DNA of 33,342 nt from Deferribacter thermophilus (GTDB taxonomy: Bacteria; Chrysiogenota; Deferribacteres; Deferribacterales; Deferribacteraceae), in NCBI RefSeq assembly GCF_049472675.1, contig NZ_JAPNXM010000015.1, positions 1 to 33,342 of the forward strand, in the 5' to 3' direction. The translations under genes were made by a program, and so were the position numbers. This document shows positions 16,134 to 23,969 of the stretch, one piece after another; positions within the stretch are counted from its first letter, which is position 1; each line of letters opens with the position of its first letter. The notes below the pieces were generated by a model, which ran no database searches, was not told the origin of the DNA, and worked only from the letters and a program-made list of their open reading frames with translations.

Positions 16134-17765
16134 TTACTTACCTTGCAACATCAACTCAATATCAGTATCTGGATCACCCATAGGTTTAATATCAAAGTTT
16201 TCAACAAGCACTTTTGCTACATTTGGTGAAAGAAAAGCTGGCAAAACTGGCCCAAGCCTTATCCCTTTTACACCAAGTGCAAGGAGAGCAAGCAACACTG
16301 CAACAGCTTTTTGCTCATACCAAGCAATATCATAAGATATTGGCAATTCATTAATATCATTTAGTCCAAAAGCCTCTTTCAATTTGAGTGCGATATAAGC
16401 TAATGAGTAGCTGTCGTTACACTGGCCAGCATCAAGTATTCTTGGGATTCCATCAATATCACCAAGATCAAGCATATTGTATCTATATTTAGCACAACCA
16501 GCTGTCAAGATAACAGTATCCTTTGGTAATTTTTTAGCAACTTCAGTATAATATTCGCGAGCTTTTAATCTACCATCACAACCAGCCATTACGATAAATC
16601 TTTTAATTTTACCAGATTTAACAGCTTCAATAACTTTATCAGCTACTTGCATAACCTGCTCATGAGCAAAACCGATAGTTATGTATTTACCCTCTTTAGG
16701 AGTTAATCCACCCATAGCTTTTGCTTTTTCGATTACAGGGGTAAAATCTTTTGGTTTTCCATCAACCCTATTTGGTATATGAGGAACACCAGGCCATCCA
16801 ACTAAACCTGTTGTAAAAAGTCTATCAAAGTATGAATCTCTTGGTGGAACAATACAGTTAGTAGTAAACAAAATTGGACCATTAAATTCTGGAAATTCAT
16901 GAGTTTGGTTATACCAAGCAGTACCAAAATTACCCTTTAAATGTTTATACTTTTTCAACTCTGGATATGCATGAGCTGGAAGCATCTCACCATGCGTATA
17001 AACATTTACGCCTGTACCTTCTGTCTGTTTTAAAAGCTCTTCTAAATCAAGAAGGTCATGACCACTCACAAGGATACCTGGCCCTTCATATAAACCAGTG
17101 TAAACTTGAGTAATCTCAGGGTTGCCGTATCTTGAAGTATTAGCTTTATCAAGAAGCTCCATAGTCATAACAGCAGTATTACCTGCCTCCATCACAAGGT
17201 TAATGAGCTCATCAACAGTAATATCTTTTCTAAGTGTCTCACTTAAGGCAAAATTTACAAAGTCAAAGATTTCATCACTTTTATGTTGCAACACATAAGC
17301 ATGATCAGCATAAGCAGCAATCCCTTTTAGACCATAAACAAGCAATTCTTTCAATGATCTAATATCCTCATTTGCCTCAGCAAGCACACCAATTGCTGTT
17401 CCTTTTGCAAGCATATCATCTTTACCGTTTACTTTAAAGGTTACTGCATCAGGCAGTGCACCTTCAGGTTTTACTTTTTCTAACAAATTATCTCTGATTT
17501 CAAGCGCACGATTTACATAATCTACAAACCTTTGTGGGTCAAAGTTTACATTTGTCACTGTTGCAAAAAGAGACTCTAAAACAAACAAAGATGCCTCTTC
17601 ATCTTTGATCCCTTTCTTTTTACCTTCATTGAGAAGATAACCTATCCCCTTAGTTGCATAAATGAGAAGATCTTGCAAAGTAGCAACTTCATCATTTTTA
17701 CCACAGACACCTTTTACTGTACAACCTTGTTGTTTTAAAGCTTCACTACACTGATAACAAAACAT
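16134..17765 (-). CDS. hcp: Hydroxylamine reductase / hybrid cluster protein
   Basis: Cytoplasmic iron-sulfur-oxygen hybrid cluster protein; known to reduce hydroxylamine to ammonia in vitro and, in E. coli, implicated in nitric oxide reduction. The 543-residue product has four N-terminal cysteines for the 4Fe cluster, C3, C6, C15 and C21. Hybrid-cluster ligands are visible in order: SGHDLLDLEELL (His), YTHGEMLPAHAYPE (Glu), FTTNCIVPP, VMAGCDGRLKAREYY, LTAGCAKYRYN and DAGQCNDSYS (Cys residues), and WYEQKAVA (Glu and Lys). GGAGGT lies six bases before the ATG. No hcr reductase is adjacent, so an outside electron donor is needed. A CRP/FNR-like palindrome lies upstream. Confidence 0.96.
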   Translation of the reverse strand: MFCYQCSEALKQQGCTVKGVCGKNDEVATLQDLLIYATKGIGYLLNEGKKKGIKDEEASLFVLESLFATVTNVNFDPQRFVDYVNRALEIRDNLLEKVKPEGALPDAVTFKVNGKDDMLAKGTAIGVLAEANEDIRSLKELLVYGLKGIAAYADHAYVLQHKSDEIFDFVNFALSETLRKDITVDELINLVMEAGNTAVMTMELLDKANTSRYGNPEITQVYTGLYEGPGILVSGHDLLDLEELLKQTEGTGVNVYTHGEMLPAHAYPELKKYKHLKGNFGTAWYNQTHEFPEFNGPILFTTNCIVPPRDSYFDRLFTTGLVGWPGVPHIPNRVDGKPKDFTPVIEKAKAMGGLTPKEGKYITIGFAHEQVMQVADKVIEAVKSGKIKRFIVMAGCDGRLKAREYYTEVAKKLPKDTVILTAGCAKYRYNMLDLGDIDGIPRILDAGQCNDSYSLAYIALKLKEAFGLNDINELPISYDIAWYEQKAVAVLLALLALGVKGIRLGPVLPAFLSPNVAKVLVENFDIKPMGDPDTDIELMLQGK

Positions 17766-17797
17766 ATAACCACCTCCATTTAGTGTTGTTGATAGCT

Positions 17798-17839
17798 AAT
17801 ATATAAATTATATTATTATATTCTTTGACCACAGTCAAA
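17798..17839 (-). promoter_or_regulatory. CRP/FNR-type (HcpR-like) binding site and -10 box of hcp
   Basis: TTTGAC-CACA-GTCAAA (17824-17839) is a perfect palindrome with four-base spacer, the layout of CRP/FNR-family sites and close to the TTGAC-N4-GTCAA pattern predicted for the nitrosative-stress regulator HcpR. On the minus strand TATATT (17803-17798) can serve as -10, giving a start near 17791. The palindrome centre is then near -41, the normal position of a class II activator. The regulator gene itself is not in this window. Confidence 0.7.
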
Positions 17840-17888
17840 AAAATAAATTTTAATAGATAAAAAATTATTTCTAATTTAAAAGATAGCC

Positions 17889-18503
17889 ATGACAGTTGAT
17901 TTTGCAACATCATTACTCGATGGTTTTAGTTTAGGGCTTTCACTAATTTTAGCCATTGGAGCACAAAATGCCTTTGTAATAAAAAATGGACTATTAAAAA
18001 ACCATATTTTTATAATCTGTCTGATTTGTGCTTTATCCGATTCTTTACTTATTTTTACTGGCATTTCAGGTATCGGCTATTTGATAGAAAAACACCCTAC
18101 ACTAATAACTTTTACAAAATATTTTGGAGTAATCTTTATTTCATTTTATGGACTTATGAATCTTTATTCTGCTATTAGAAAGAATGAAGCACTCTCTTTA
18201 AATAATTATAAAAACCAAACCCTTAAAAAAACTATTTTTATGACATTGGCTTTTACCTTTTTAAACCCACATGTTTATTTAGATACTGTATTATTGTTAG
18301 GGTCAATTTCTGCTCAATATGGAAAATATAAATATATTTTTGGTATAGGTGCTTCATTAGCTTCATTTATATTTTTCTATTCTATTGGATATGGCTCCAA
18401 ACTCTTAGCACCTATACTTACAAAACCAAAAATTTGGAAAATAATAGAATTTTTGATAGGTATTTTGATGCTGTTTATTGCAGCTAAAATTTATTTTATG
18501 TGA
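17889..18503 (+). CDS. LysE/RhtB-type amino acid exporter
   Basis: A 204-residue inner-membrane protein with about six hydrophobic segments and the family hallmark GLSLILAIGAQNAFVIKNGL near residue 14. The second conserved block, FLNPHVYLDTVLLLGSIS (residues 121-138), is the LysE/ArgO N-P-x-x-Y-L-D motif. Known members export lysine, arginine or other amino acids. It reads away from hcp and is 33 bases before the gamma-glutamyl ligase gene, so its cargo may be linked to that pathway (inference). There is no clear Shine-Dalgarno before the ATG. Confidence 0.87.
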   Translation: MTVDFATSLLDGFSLGLSLILAIGAQNAFVIKNGLLKNHIFIICLICALSDSLLIFTGISGIGYLIEKHPTLITFTKYFGVIFISFYGLMNLYSAIRKNEALSLNNYKNQTLKKTIFMTLAFTFLNPHVYLDTVLLLGSISAQYGKYKYIFGIGASLASFIFFYSIGYGSKLLAPILTKPKIWKIIEFLIGILMLFIAAKIYFM

Positions 18504-18537
18504 TTGAATTTTTATTTAAAATTGTTATAATTTGGTA
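18504..18537 (+). promoter_or_regulatory. Promoter-like boxes immediately before the GCS2 ligase start
   Basis: TTGAAT (18504-18509), a 16-base spacer and a perfect TATAAT (18526-18531) lie between the exporter and the ligase genes. The expected transcription start falls at or within one base of the ATG at 18537. No Shine-Dalgarno is present. This would give a leaderless mRNA for the ligase and transferase genes. Confidence 0.45.
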
Positions 18538-19604
18538 TGGACTTTAGTTTTAAAAAATGTTCAAGTTTAAACATCGGAATAGAATTAGAACTTTTCATTG
18601 TTGATTCTACAACCTATAAACTAAAAAGAGTCAGAGATAAAATATTTGAAGTTATTCCTCAAAAATACAGTAAGTATCTTAAAAAAGAGTATTTTCAATC
18701 AATTATAGAAATAGTATCACCTGTTTTTAATAGTCTTGATGAGATTGCACCATTCTTTGACAAAATTTTTAATCAGCTAAAAAATGCAGCAAAAATATAT
18801 GATGCAAAAATTATAGGTCTTGGGACTCACCCTTTTGCAAAAATCACAGATGCAAAACCTACTCCTGATAAAAGATATGAAAAATTAAAAAACGAATTGC
18901 AGATGGTTTTAGATAGGTTTCTGATTTTTGGTATGCATATACATATTGGACTGCCTGATGAGGTAGCAGCTGTAAATGTCCACAACCATACTTTAAAATA
19001 TATGCCCTTAATGCTGGCACTTTCTACATCATCACCATTTTTTGAAGGTAAAAATACTGGATTACACTCTTATAGAAGCCTCATTTTTGAAAACTTACCA
19101 AGAGGTGGTGTGCCAGAGTATTTAGATAATTATGAAGATTTTATCAATTCAACTAAACTTTTATACCACCACAATTTTATAGAAAAATATAACGATTTAT
19201 GGTGGGATGTGAGAATAAGACCTGATTATGGAACTGTTGAGCTTAGAATATGTGATAGCACAAATAATATTAATAGAATACTTGCAATAACTGCTCTTTA
19301 TTATCTTATAGCCAAAAATTTTTGCAACAAAAAGTGTGAAAAATTATTTTATCCAGTTTTAAAACAAAACAAATGGAATGCGATAAGATACTCTTTAGAT
19401 GGCAATTTCATTTTAAATGATAAAAAAGAGAAAATAAACACTTTAATCAAAGCTCTTATAGAAAAACACAGTGATACTATTGATAATAAGTATTTACAAA
19501 TTATCAATGATTATGCCGAAAATAAAAGTATTTCTTACAAATTAGTGGAAAATTACAATAAGTTTAATAACCTTTTAAATCTGTGCAAATTAGGTGAGAT
19601 ATGA
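18537..19604 (+). CDS. GCS2-family glutamate-cysteine ligase / carboxylate-amine ligase
   Basis: A 355-residue ATP-dependent ligase of the GCS2 (YbdK-like) family, which joins the gamma-carboxyl of glutamate to an amine such as cysteine. Conserved blocks are IGIELELFIVD (residues 14-24), GLGTHPFA, FGMHIHIGL with the paired histidines, and WWDVRIRPDYGTVELRICDS, the metal- and ATP-binding strand region. There is no signal peptide. No glutathione synthetase is nearby, so the product may be gamma-glutamylcysteine or another gamma-glutamyl amide. It overlaps the gamma-glutamyltransferase gene by four bases (ATGA), which ties the two activities together. Confidence 0.82.
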   Translation: MDFSFKKCSSLNIGIELELFIVDSTTYKLKRVRDKIFEVIPQKYSKYLKKEYFQSIIEIVSPVFNSLDEIAPFFDKIFNQLKNAAKIYDAKIIGLGTHPFAKITDAKPTPDKRYEKLKNELQMVLDRFLIFGMHIHIGLPDEVAAVNVHNHTLKYMPLMLALSTSSPFFEGKNTGLHSYRSLIFENLPRGGVPEYLDNYEDFINSTKLLYHHNFIEKYNDLWWDVRIRPDYGTVELRICDSTNNINRILAITALYYLIAKNFCNKKCEKLFYPVLKQNKWNAIRYSLDGNFILNDKKEKINTLIKALIEKHSDTIDNKYLQIINDYAENKSISYKLVENYNKFNNLLNLCKLGEI

Positions 19605-21121
19605 AAAGATTTTTTTGTGCCGTTTCTGCTGGTGATTATCACACAATGCAATCTGCAATATACACTTTAGAAAAAGGTGGGAATGCCTTTGATGCGGCTG
19701 TATCATCTTTTTTTACTGCTTGTTTAGCAGAATTGCCCCTCACAAGCCCTGCTGGTGGAGGCTACCTCACATATTTTGACGCAAAAACAAAAGATATCAA
19801 ATATTATGATTTCTTCGTAAATGTTCCCTCAGAAGATAGTAAAGAGAAAAACTTTTACCCAGTAAATGTTGATTTTAAGTCCGCTGTGCAAACATTTCAT
19901 GTAGGTTATGCATCCACAGCTGTTCCTGGAAATCTTGCTGGTATTTTGACAATTCATCAAGAAAAGGGGTGTTTACCTTTATCTGATTGTCTTGAGTACC
20001 CCATAAAACTTGCAGAACAAGGGTTTTATATAAGCCCTTTTATATCTTATGTGATAAATGACTTATTAGCTCCTATTTTTTTAGCAACCGAGGAAAGTAA
20101 AAAGCAATTTGTCATAAATGGAACATTACTAAATGATAAAACCTTTTTTAAAAACTTTGAATACGCAAATTTCCTTAAAACACTTATCAAAAAAGGAGCA
20201 GATATATTTTATAATGGGGAACTAGCTGATCAAATAGAATTTATTTACAGCAAAAATGGAGGCTTGTTGCAAAAATCTGATTTAATGAGTTATGCAGTTG
20301 AGCATAACACCCCTTTGACCATAAGTTTAGATGGATATGAGCTACATCTTCTTTTTAAATCATCAATAGGAGGGATGTTATTATATTTTTCATTTAAGTT
20401 CTTAGAAAAGTATAATCATATTTCTAAAAATTTCCTTTTAGATTTAGTAGAAGTAATCAAAGAAACATCTCTGTTTAGAAATTATTTCTTCAAAGAAGAA
20501 AATCTAGATTTATTTATCAATATTTCAAAAGAACATTATTTAGACTTTATTAACAGATATTTGTCTGATAAAAAGGATTTAGGTAATACAACTCATTTTA
20601 GTATTGTAGATAAAGACCACAATGCAGTAAGCTGCACCACAAGCAATGGTGAAGGCTGTGGTGTGGTTATCCCAAACACCGGTTTTATGATGAACAATAT
20701 GCTTGGAGAAGAAGATTTAAACTTTTTCGGTTTTTTCAACTGGCCAAAAAATAAAAGGTTATTTTCCATGATGAGCCCCACAATAATTACAAAAAATGGC
20801 GAATTTTATTTAGCTCTTGGTAGTGCTGGGAGTAATAGAATTAGAAGTGCTATTTTAAATACAATTTACAACTTTATTGTAAAAAAATTATCGCTGGAAA
20901 AAAGTATAAATTCTCCAAGAATCCATTTTGAAAACAATATAGTTTATTATGAGCAAGGTTTTCCAAAAGAGTTTATAAAAGAGATTGAAGAGCAGTATGA
21001 TACAGTAAAATTTGATGAGTTTAATATGTATTTCGGCGGAGTCCACGCTGCAGGCAAAGACTTTGCTGCTTCTGATACAAGAAGAAATGGTCATCACAAA
21101 GTAATCAAACATTCATCATGA
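19601..21121 (+). CDS. ggt: Gamma-glutamyltransferase, cytoplasmic type
   Basis: A 506-residue Ntn-hydrolase of the gamma-glutamyltranspeptidase family that cleaves gamma-glutamyl bonds and transfers the glutamyl group to water or an amine. Autocleavage should occur before T330 in GNTTHFSIVDKDHNAVS, leaving a small subunit of about 177 residues. Further family blocks are GGNAFDAAV near residue 27, STAVPGNLAGI, NTGFMMNNML and LALGSAGSNRIRSAIL. Unlike most bacterial GGTs it has no signal peptide and is shorter than the usual 560-580 residues. The glycine-rich block reads TSPAGGG, a variant. It shares four bases with the ligase gene and ends three bases from the facing TRAP gene. Confidence 0.87.
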   Translation: MKRFFCAVSAGDYHTMQSAIYTLEKGGNAFDAAVSSFFTACLAELPLTSPAGGGYLTYFDAKTKDIKYYDFFVNVPSEDSKEKNFYPVNVDFKSAVQTFHVGYASTAVPGNLAGILTIHQEKGCLPLSDCLEYPIKLAEQGFYISPFISYVINDLLAPIFLATEESKKQFVINGTLLNDKTFFKNFEYANFLKTLIKKGADIFYNGELADQIEFIYSKNGGLLQKSDLMSYAVEHNTPLTISLDGYELHLLFKSSIGGMLLYFSFKFLEKYNHISKNFLLDLVEVIKETSLFRNYFFKEENLDLFINISKEHYLDFINRYLSDKKDLGNTTHFSIVDKDHNAVSCTTSNGEGCGVVIPNTGFMMNNMLGEEDLNFFGFFNWPKNKRLFSMMSPTIITKNGEFYLALGSAGSNRIRSAILNTIYNFIVKKLSLEKSINSPRIHFENNIVYYEQGFPKEFIKEIEEQYDTVKFDEFNMYFGGVHAAGKDFAASDTRRNGHHKVIKHSS

Positions 21122-21124
21122 AAT

Positions 21125-22414
21125 TTATCTAATCATCTGATTAGGTAAATATTCAACTATCTGAGGAAACATAGTTATAAGTATTACCATCAAAATCATT
21201 ATCATAAAAAATGGAAAAGTAGCTCTTAAAATAGTAGAAATATCCTCACCTGAAATCCCCTGTATTACAAAAAGACTAAAACCCACAGGAGGTGTAATTT
21301 GAGCTAATTCCACCATAAAAACTAAAAATATACCAAACCATAAAGGATCAAAGCCAGCCATAGTAACTATAGGTAAAACAATCGGTAAAGTCATAACTAC
21401 CATAGAGATCCCATCCAATATCATCCCGAGAAAGATATACATCAATCCCACAACAAAAATTAACACATAAGGGGATAGATTAAGACTTGCAATATATTCA
21501 CTTAATGCCCTTGCTATGCCTACAAAACCCACCACTTGAGAAAGAAAAGCAGCACCCATAATTATAAAAGAGATCATACATGTAGTCTTTACTGCATTTA
21601 AAAGGGATGTTTTGAAATTTTCCCAAGTTAAATTCTTAAACAAAATGGCAAGTAAATAAGACCCTATTACACCTATTGCAGCAGCTTCTGTTGGGGTTGT
21701 AAAACCTAAATAAATACCTCCCAATACTATAAATATTAAAAATACTACAGGTAAAATGTCCTTAGATTGTATTAACTTATCTTTAAAAGAGTATTTTTCA
21801 TCATCTTTTGGAACAACACTAGGTTTGAAAAGTGTAACTATTATAATATAAGTAGAATACATCCCTGCAAGTAACAGCCCTGGCAAAATACCACCTATAA
21901 AAAGCTTCCCTATAGAAGTATCAGACAAGACACCATAAATAATCATAATCAAACTTGGTGGTATTAAAAAACCGAGTGTACCAGCTCCTGCAAGCGATCC
22001 TAAAGCTAATCTTTTATCATAACCTCTTTTTGTCAATTCATGTAATGTTATTTGACCAACTGTTGCAGTGGTAGCAGCACTAGATCCAGATACCGCAGCA
22101 AAAAGTGAACAAGCAAAAACATTTATGTGAAGCAATTTCCCTGGCACTTTAGTAAGCCAAGGTAGAAGCCCGTTTAACAATTTTGTTGAAATAGCTGTTC
22201 TATAAAGGATTTCGCCCATCAAAATAAAAAGGGGTAATGCTGTTAGAGACCAAGAATCTAAACTATTCCAAACCGAATTGGCTATCAAATCCCCAATTTT
22301 ACTCCAAATAGAAATTGTAGGGGGTAAATTAAATTTGTACAAAAGCATGCCTGAAATTGCAGCAGCAAACAAAGAAAACCCTATCCACAAACCACTCAAT
22401 AAAAATAAAAACAT
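21125..22414 (-). CDS. dctM: TRAP transporter large membrane subunit (DctM type)
   Basis: A 429-residue hydrophobic protein with about twelve membrane segments, the sodium-coupled carrier of a tripartite ATP-independent periplasmic transporter. Typical DctM blocks are LPLFILMGEILYRTAIS, GSSAATTATVGQITLHELTKRGYDKRLALGSLAGAGTLGFLIPPS and PTEAAAIGVIGSYLLA. It is the last gene of the HyuAB-TRAP operon. The ATG at 22414 has no recognisable Shine-Dalgarno; it follows the small subunit gene by 40 bases. A 7-bp palindrome (21129-21144) lies in its last codons, beside the facing ggt stop. Confidence 0.93.
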   Translation of the reverse strand: MFLFLLSGLWIGFSLFAAAISGMLLYKFNLPPTISIWSKIGDLIANSVWNSLDSWSLTALPLFILMGEILYRTAISTKLLNGLLPWLTKVPGKLLHINVFACSLFAAVSGSSAATTATVGQITLHELTKRGYDKRLALGSLAGAGTLGFLIPPSLIMIIYGVLSDTSIGKLFIGGILPGLLLAGMYSTYIIIVTLFKPSVVPKDDEKYSFKDKLIQSKDILPVVFLIFIVLGGIYLGFTTPTEAAAIGVIGSYLLAILFKNLTWENFKTSLLNAVKTTCMISFIIMGAAFLSQVVGFVGIARALSEYIASLNLSPYVLIFVVGLMYIFLGMILDGISMVVMTLPIVLPIVTMAGFDPLWFGIFLVFMVELAQITPPVGFSLFVIQGISGEDISTILRATFPFFMIMILMVILITMFPQIVEYLPNQMIR

Positions 22415-22454
22415 GATACAAACATAACAACCGATAACAATAATGGATCAGAAA

Positions 22455-22946
22455 TCATTCATCTTCCTCATACTTGAATTTTTTTATTATCTCTGCAATT
22501 ACCTGTAAAATAAATATAAAATAACCCACAGGTAAGGCAATTTGAGGTAAATATAATGGTGTTTCTGCAATTGTATCAGCCCTCATATCTAAAGAGTATG
22601 TATCATAAACCATCATAAAAGAATAATATAATGAAAATATCAAAATAGCTAAAGCTATTAACAAGATAACAATATCAAGATATCGTTGTGTTTTTTTCTT
22701 TAATCTTGAAGTTATAATTGTAATTTTAATATGCCCCTTTTCTTTGAAAGTATAAGACAACCCTAACATTACAACAAAAACAAACATATAAGCACTGTAT
22801 TCATCAGTAATTAATGTAGATTTATTAAATAGTGCACGCAAAAATATTTCTATAACAATAAGTAATACTATCAAAATCATAAATATGGCAGAGAATACGG
22901 CACCGATATTCGATGCCGTATCTATTATTTTTAGAACTTTCTTCAT
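22455..22946 (-). CDS. dctQ: TRAP transporter small membrane subunit (DctQ type)
   Basis: A 163-residue protein with four predicted membrane helices, including IFLRALFNKSTLITDEYSAYMFVFVVMLGLSYTFKEKGHI, the characteristic DctQ region (residues about 34-75). It pairs with the large subunit to form the membrane part of the transporter. Its ATG overlaps the stop of the binding protein gene by four bases (ATGA), so translation is coupled. Confidence 0.9.
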   Translation of the reverse strand: MKKVLKIIDTASNIGAVFSAIFMILIVLLIVIEIFLRALFNKSTLITDEYSAYMFVFVVMLGLSYTFKEKGHIKITIITSRLKKKTQRYLDIVILLIALAILIFSLYYSFMMVYDTYSLDMRADTIAETPLYLPQIALPVGYFIFILQVIAEIIKKFKYEEDE

Positions 22947-23920
22947 TTAATATATTTCTCCAAAACAGCTCTTTCTTTAGATTTTGCTTTACTCATAAAC
23001 TCATCAATAATTTTCTTAGCTGCTTTATCCATAGCTTTTTCAAGCTCAGGTGTTGGATTGTTTATAATCATCCCATGCTCTTCTAAAACTTTTGCTGCAG
23101 AAAAATACCTATCTTTTGAATTTTTCCACTGCATTTCTTCTATCTCTTTTGCAGCTTTAAGCATAGCTTTTTGCTGCTCTTTTGATAAAGCTTTCCAATA
23201 ATCCAAATTGATTGTTACCATATTGAGTGGAAAAGCATAATAAATATTTGTAAAATATTTTAAAACTTCCCAAAACTTACCATTTTTAGCGGATTCTGTT
23301 GAAGTCAAAACAGAATCTATCACGCCAGTTCTAAGAGAAGAATACACCTCACCCCAGGGCATTGAAACAGGGGAAGCGCCAAGCTCTCTTAAAAATTTTG
23401 CACCATTTTTATCATAAGTTCTTGTTTTAAGCCCCTTTAAATCATCTACACTTTTAATCTCTTTTTTTGTAACCAAACCACTTGGTGGCCAAGGAGCAGC
23501 ATATAAAAACTTCTGATTCCATTTTAATGCAGCTTTTTCATAAAGTGGTTTACAATCCTCATAAAGTGCTCTTGCTTCTTTAAAGTTTGAAACAAGTCTT
23601 GGTAGAGAACTTATCCCAAATACATGCTCACTACCAGCAACAACACCCATTAAAATATCAGACATAGGAACTTGTGCATCCTTAACCGCTTTTAAAAGCT
23701 CTGGGCCCTTAAACCCTAAACTTCCACCTGGATGAACAACTATTTTTACAGAACCATTGGTATACTTTTCCACCAGTTTTGCAAATTCCATTGCACCCTG
23801 AGTGTGAAAGCTAGTTGGGCCATAAATAGCATTAAGATTAAGTGTAAAATTTTGAGCAAAAGCAAAAACTGACAAAGATAAAAATGCTAAAATTGACACT
23901 AAAAGTTTTCTTACTCCCAT
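22943..23920 (-). CDS. dctP: TRAP transporter substrate-binding protein (DctP type)
   Basis: A 325-residue exported periplasmic binding protein. Residues 1-22 are a Sec signal peptide ending near FAFAQ. The DctP family blocks are GAMEFAKLVEKYTNGSVKI, the ligand-arginine region LKGLKTRTYDKNGAKFLRELGASPVSMPWGEVYSSL and IDSVLTS. Such proteins bind organic acids by a salt bridge to this arginine. Lying directly behind HyuA and HyuB, it probably binds the substrate of those enzymes, for example a hydantoin, 5-oxoproline or another cyclic amide or carboxylate (inference). AGAAGGGAG precedes the ATG. Confidence 0.92.
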   Translation of the reverse strand: MGVRKLLVSILAFLSLSVFAFAQNFTLNLNAIYGPTSFHTQGAMEFAKLVEKYTNGSVKIVVHPGGSLGFKGPELLKAVKDAQVPMSDILMGVVAGSEHVFGISSLPRLVSNFKEARALYEDCKPLYEKAALKWNQKFLYAAPWPPSGLVTKKEIKSVDDLKGLKTRTYDKNGAKFLRELGASPVSMPWGEVYSSLRTGVIDSVLTSTESAKNGKFWEVLKYFTNIYYAFPLNMVTINLDYWKALSKEQQKAMLKAAKEIEEMQWKNSKDRYFSAAKVLEEHGMIINNPTPELEKAMDKAAKKIIDEFMSKAKSKERAVLEKYIK

Positions 23921-23944
23921 AGTAAACTCCCTTCTCTATTTTTT

Positions 23945-23962
23945 GTGGGTTTATCCACCCAC
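23945..23962 (-). other. Short hairpin between hyuB and dctP
   Basis: GTGGGT (23945-23950) and ACCCAC (23957-23962) pair around a six-base loop in the 49-base gap between HyuB and the binding protein gene. No T-run follows on the minus strand, so it looks less like a terminator than like an RNA processing or stabilising element. Such hairpins can help a binding-protein gene to be expressed more strongly than its neighbours (inference). Confidence 0.4.
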
Positions 23963-23969
23963 TAATTCC

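Noticed and set aside
21129..21144. Palindrome CTAATCA-TC-TGATTAG at the end of dctM as a terminator
   Set aside because: It lies inside the coding sequence, has a two-base loop and no T-run, so terminator function is doubtful.
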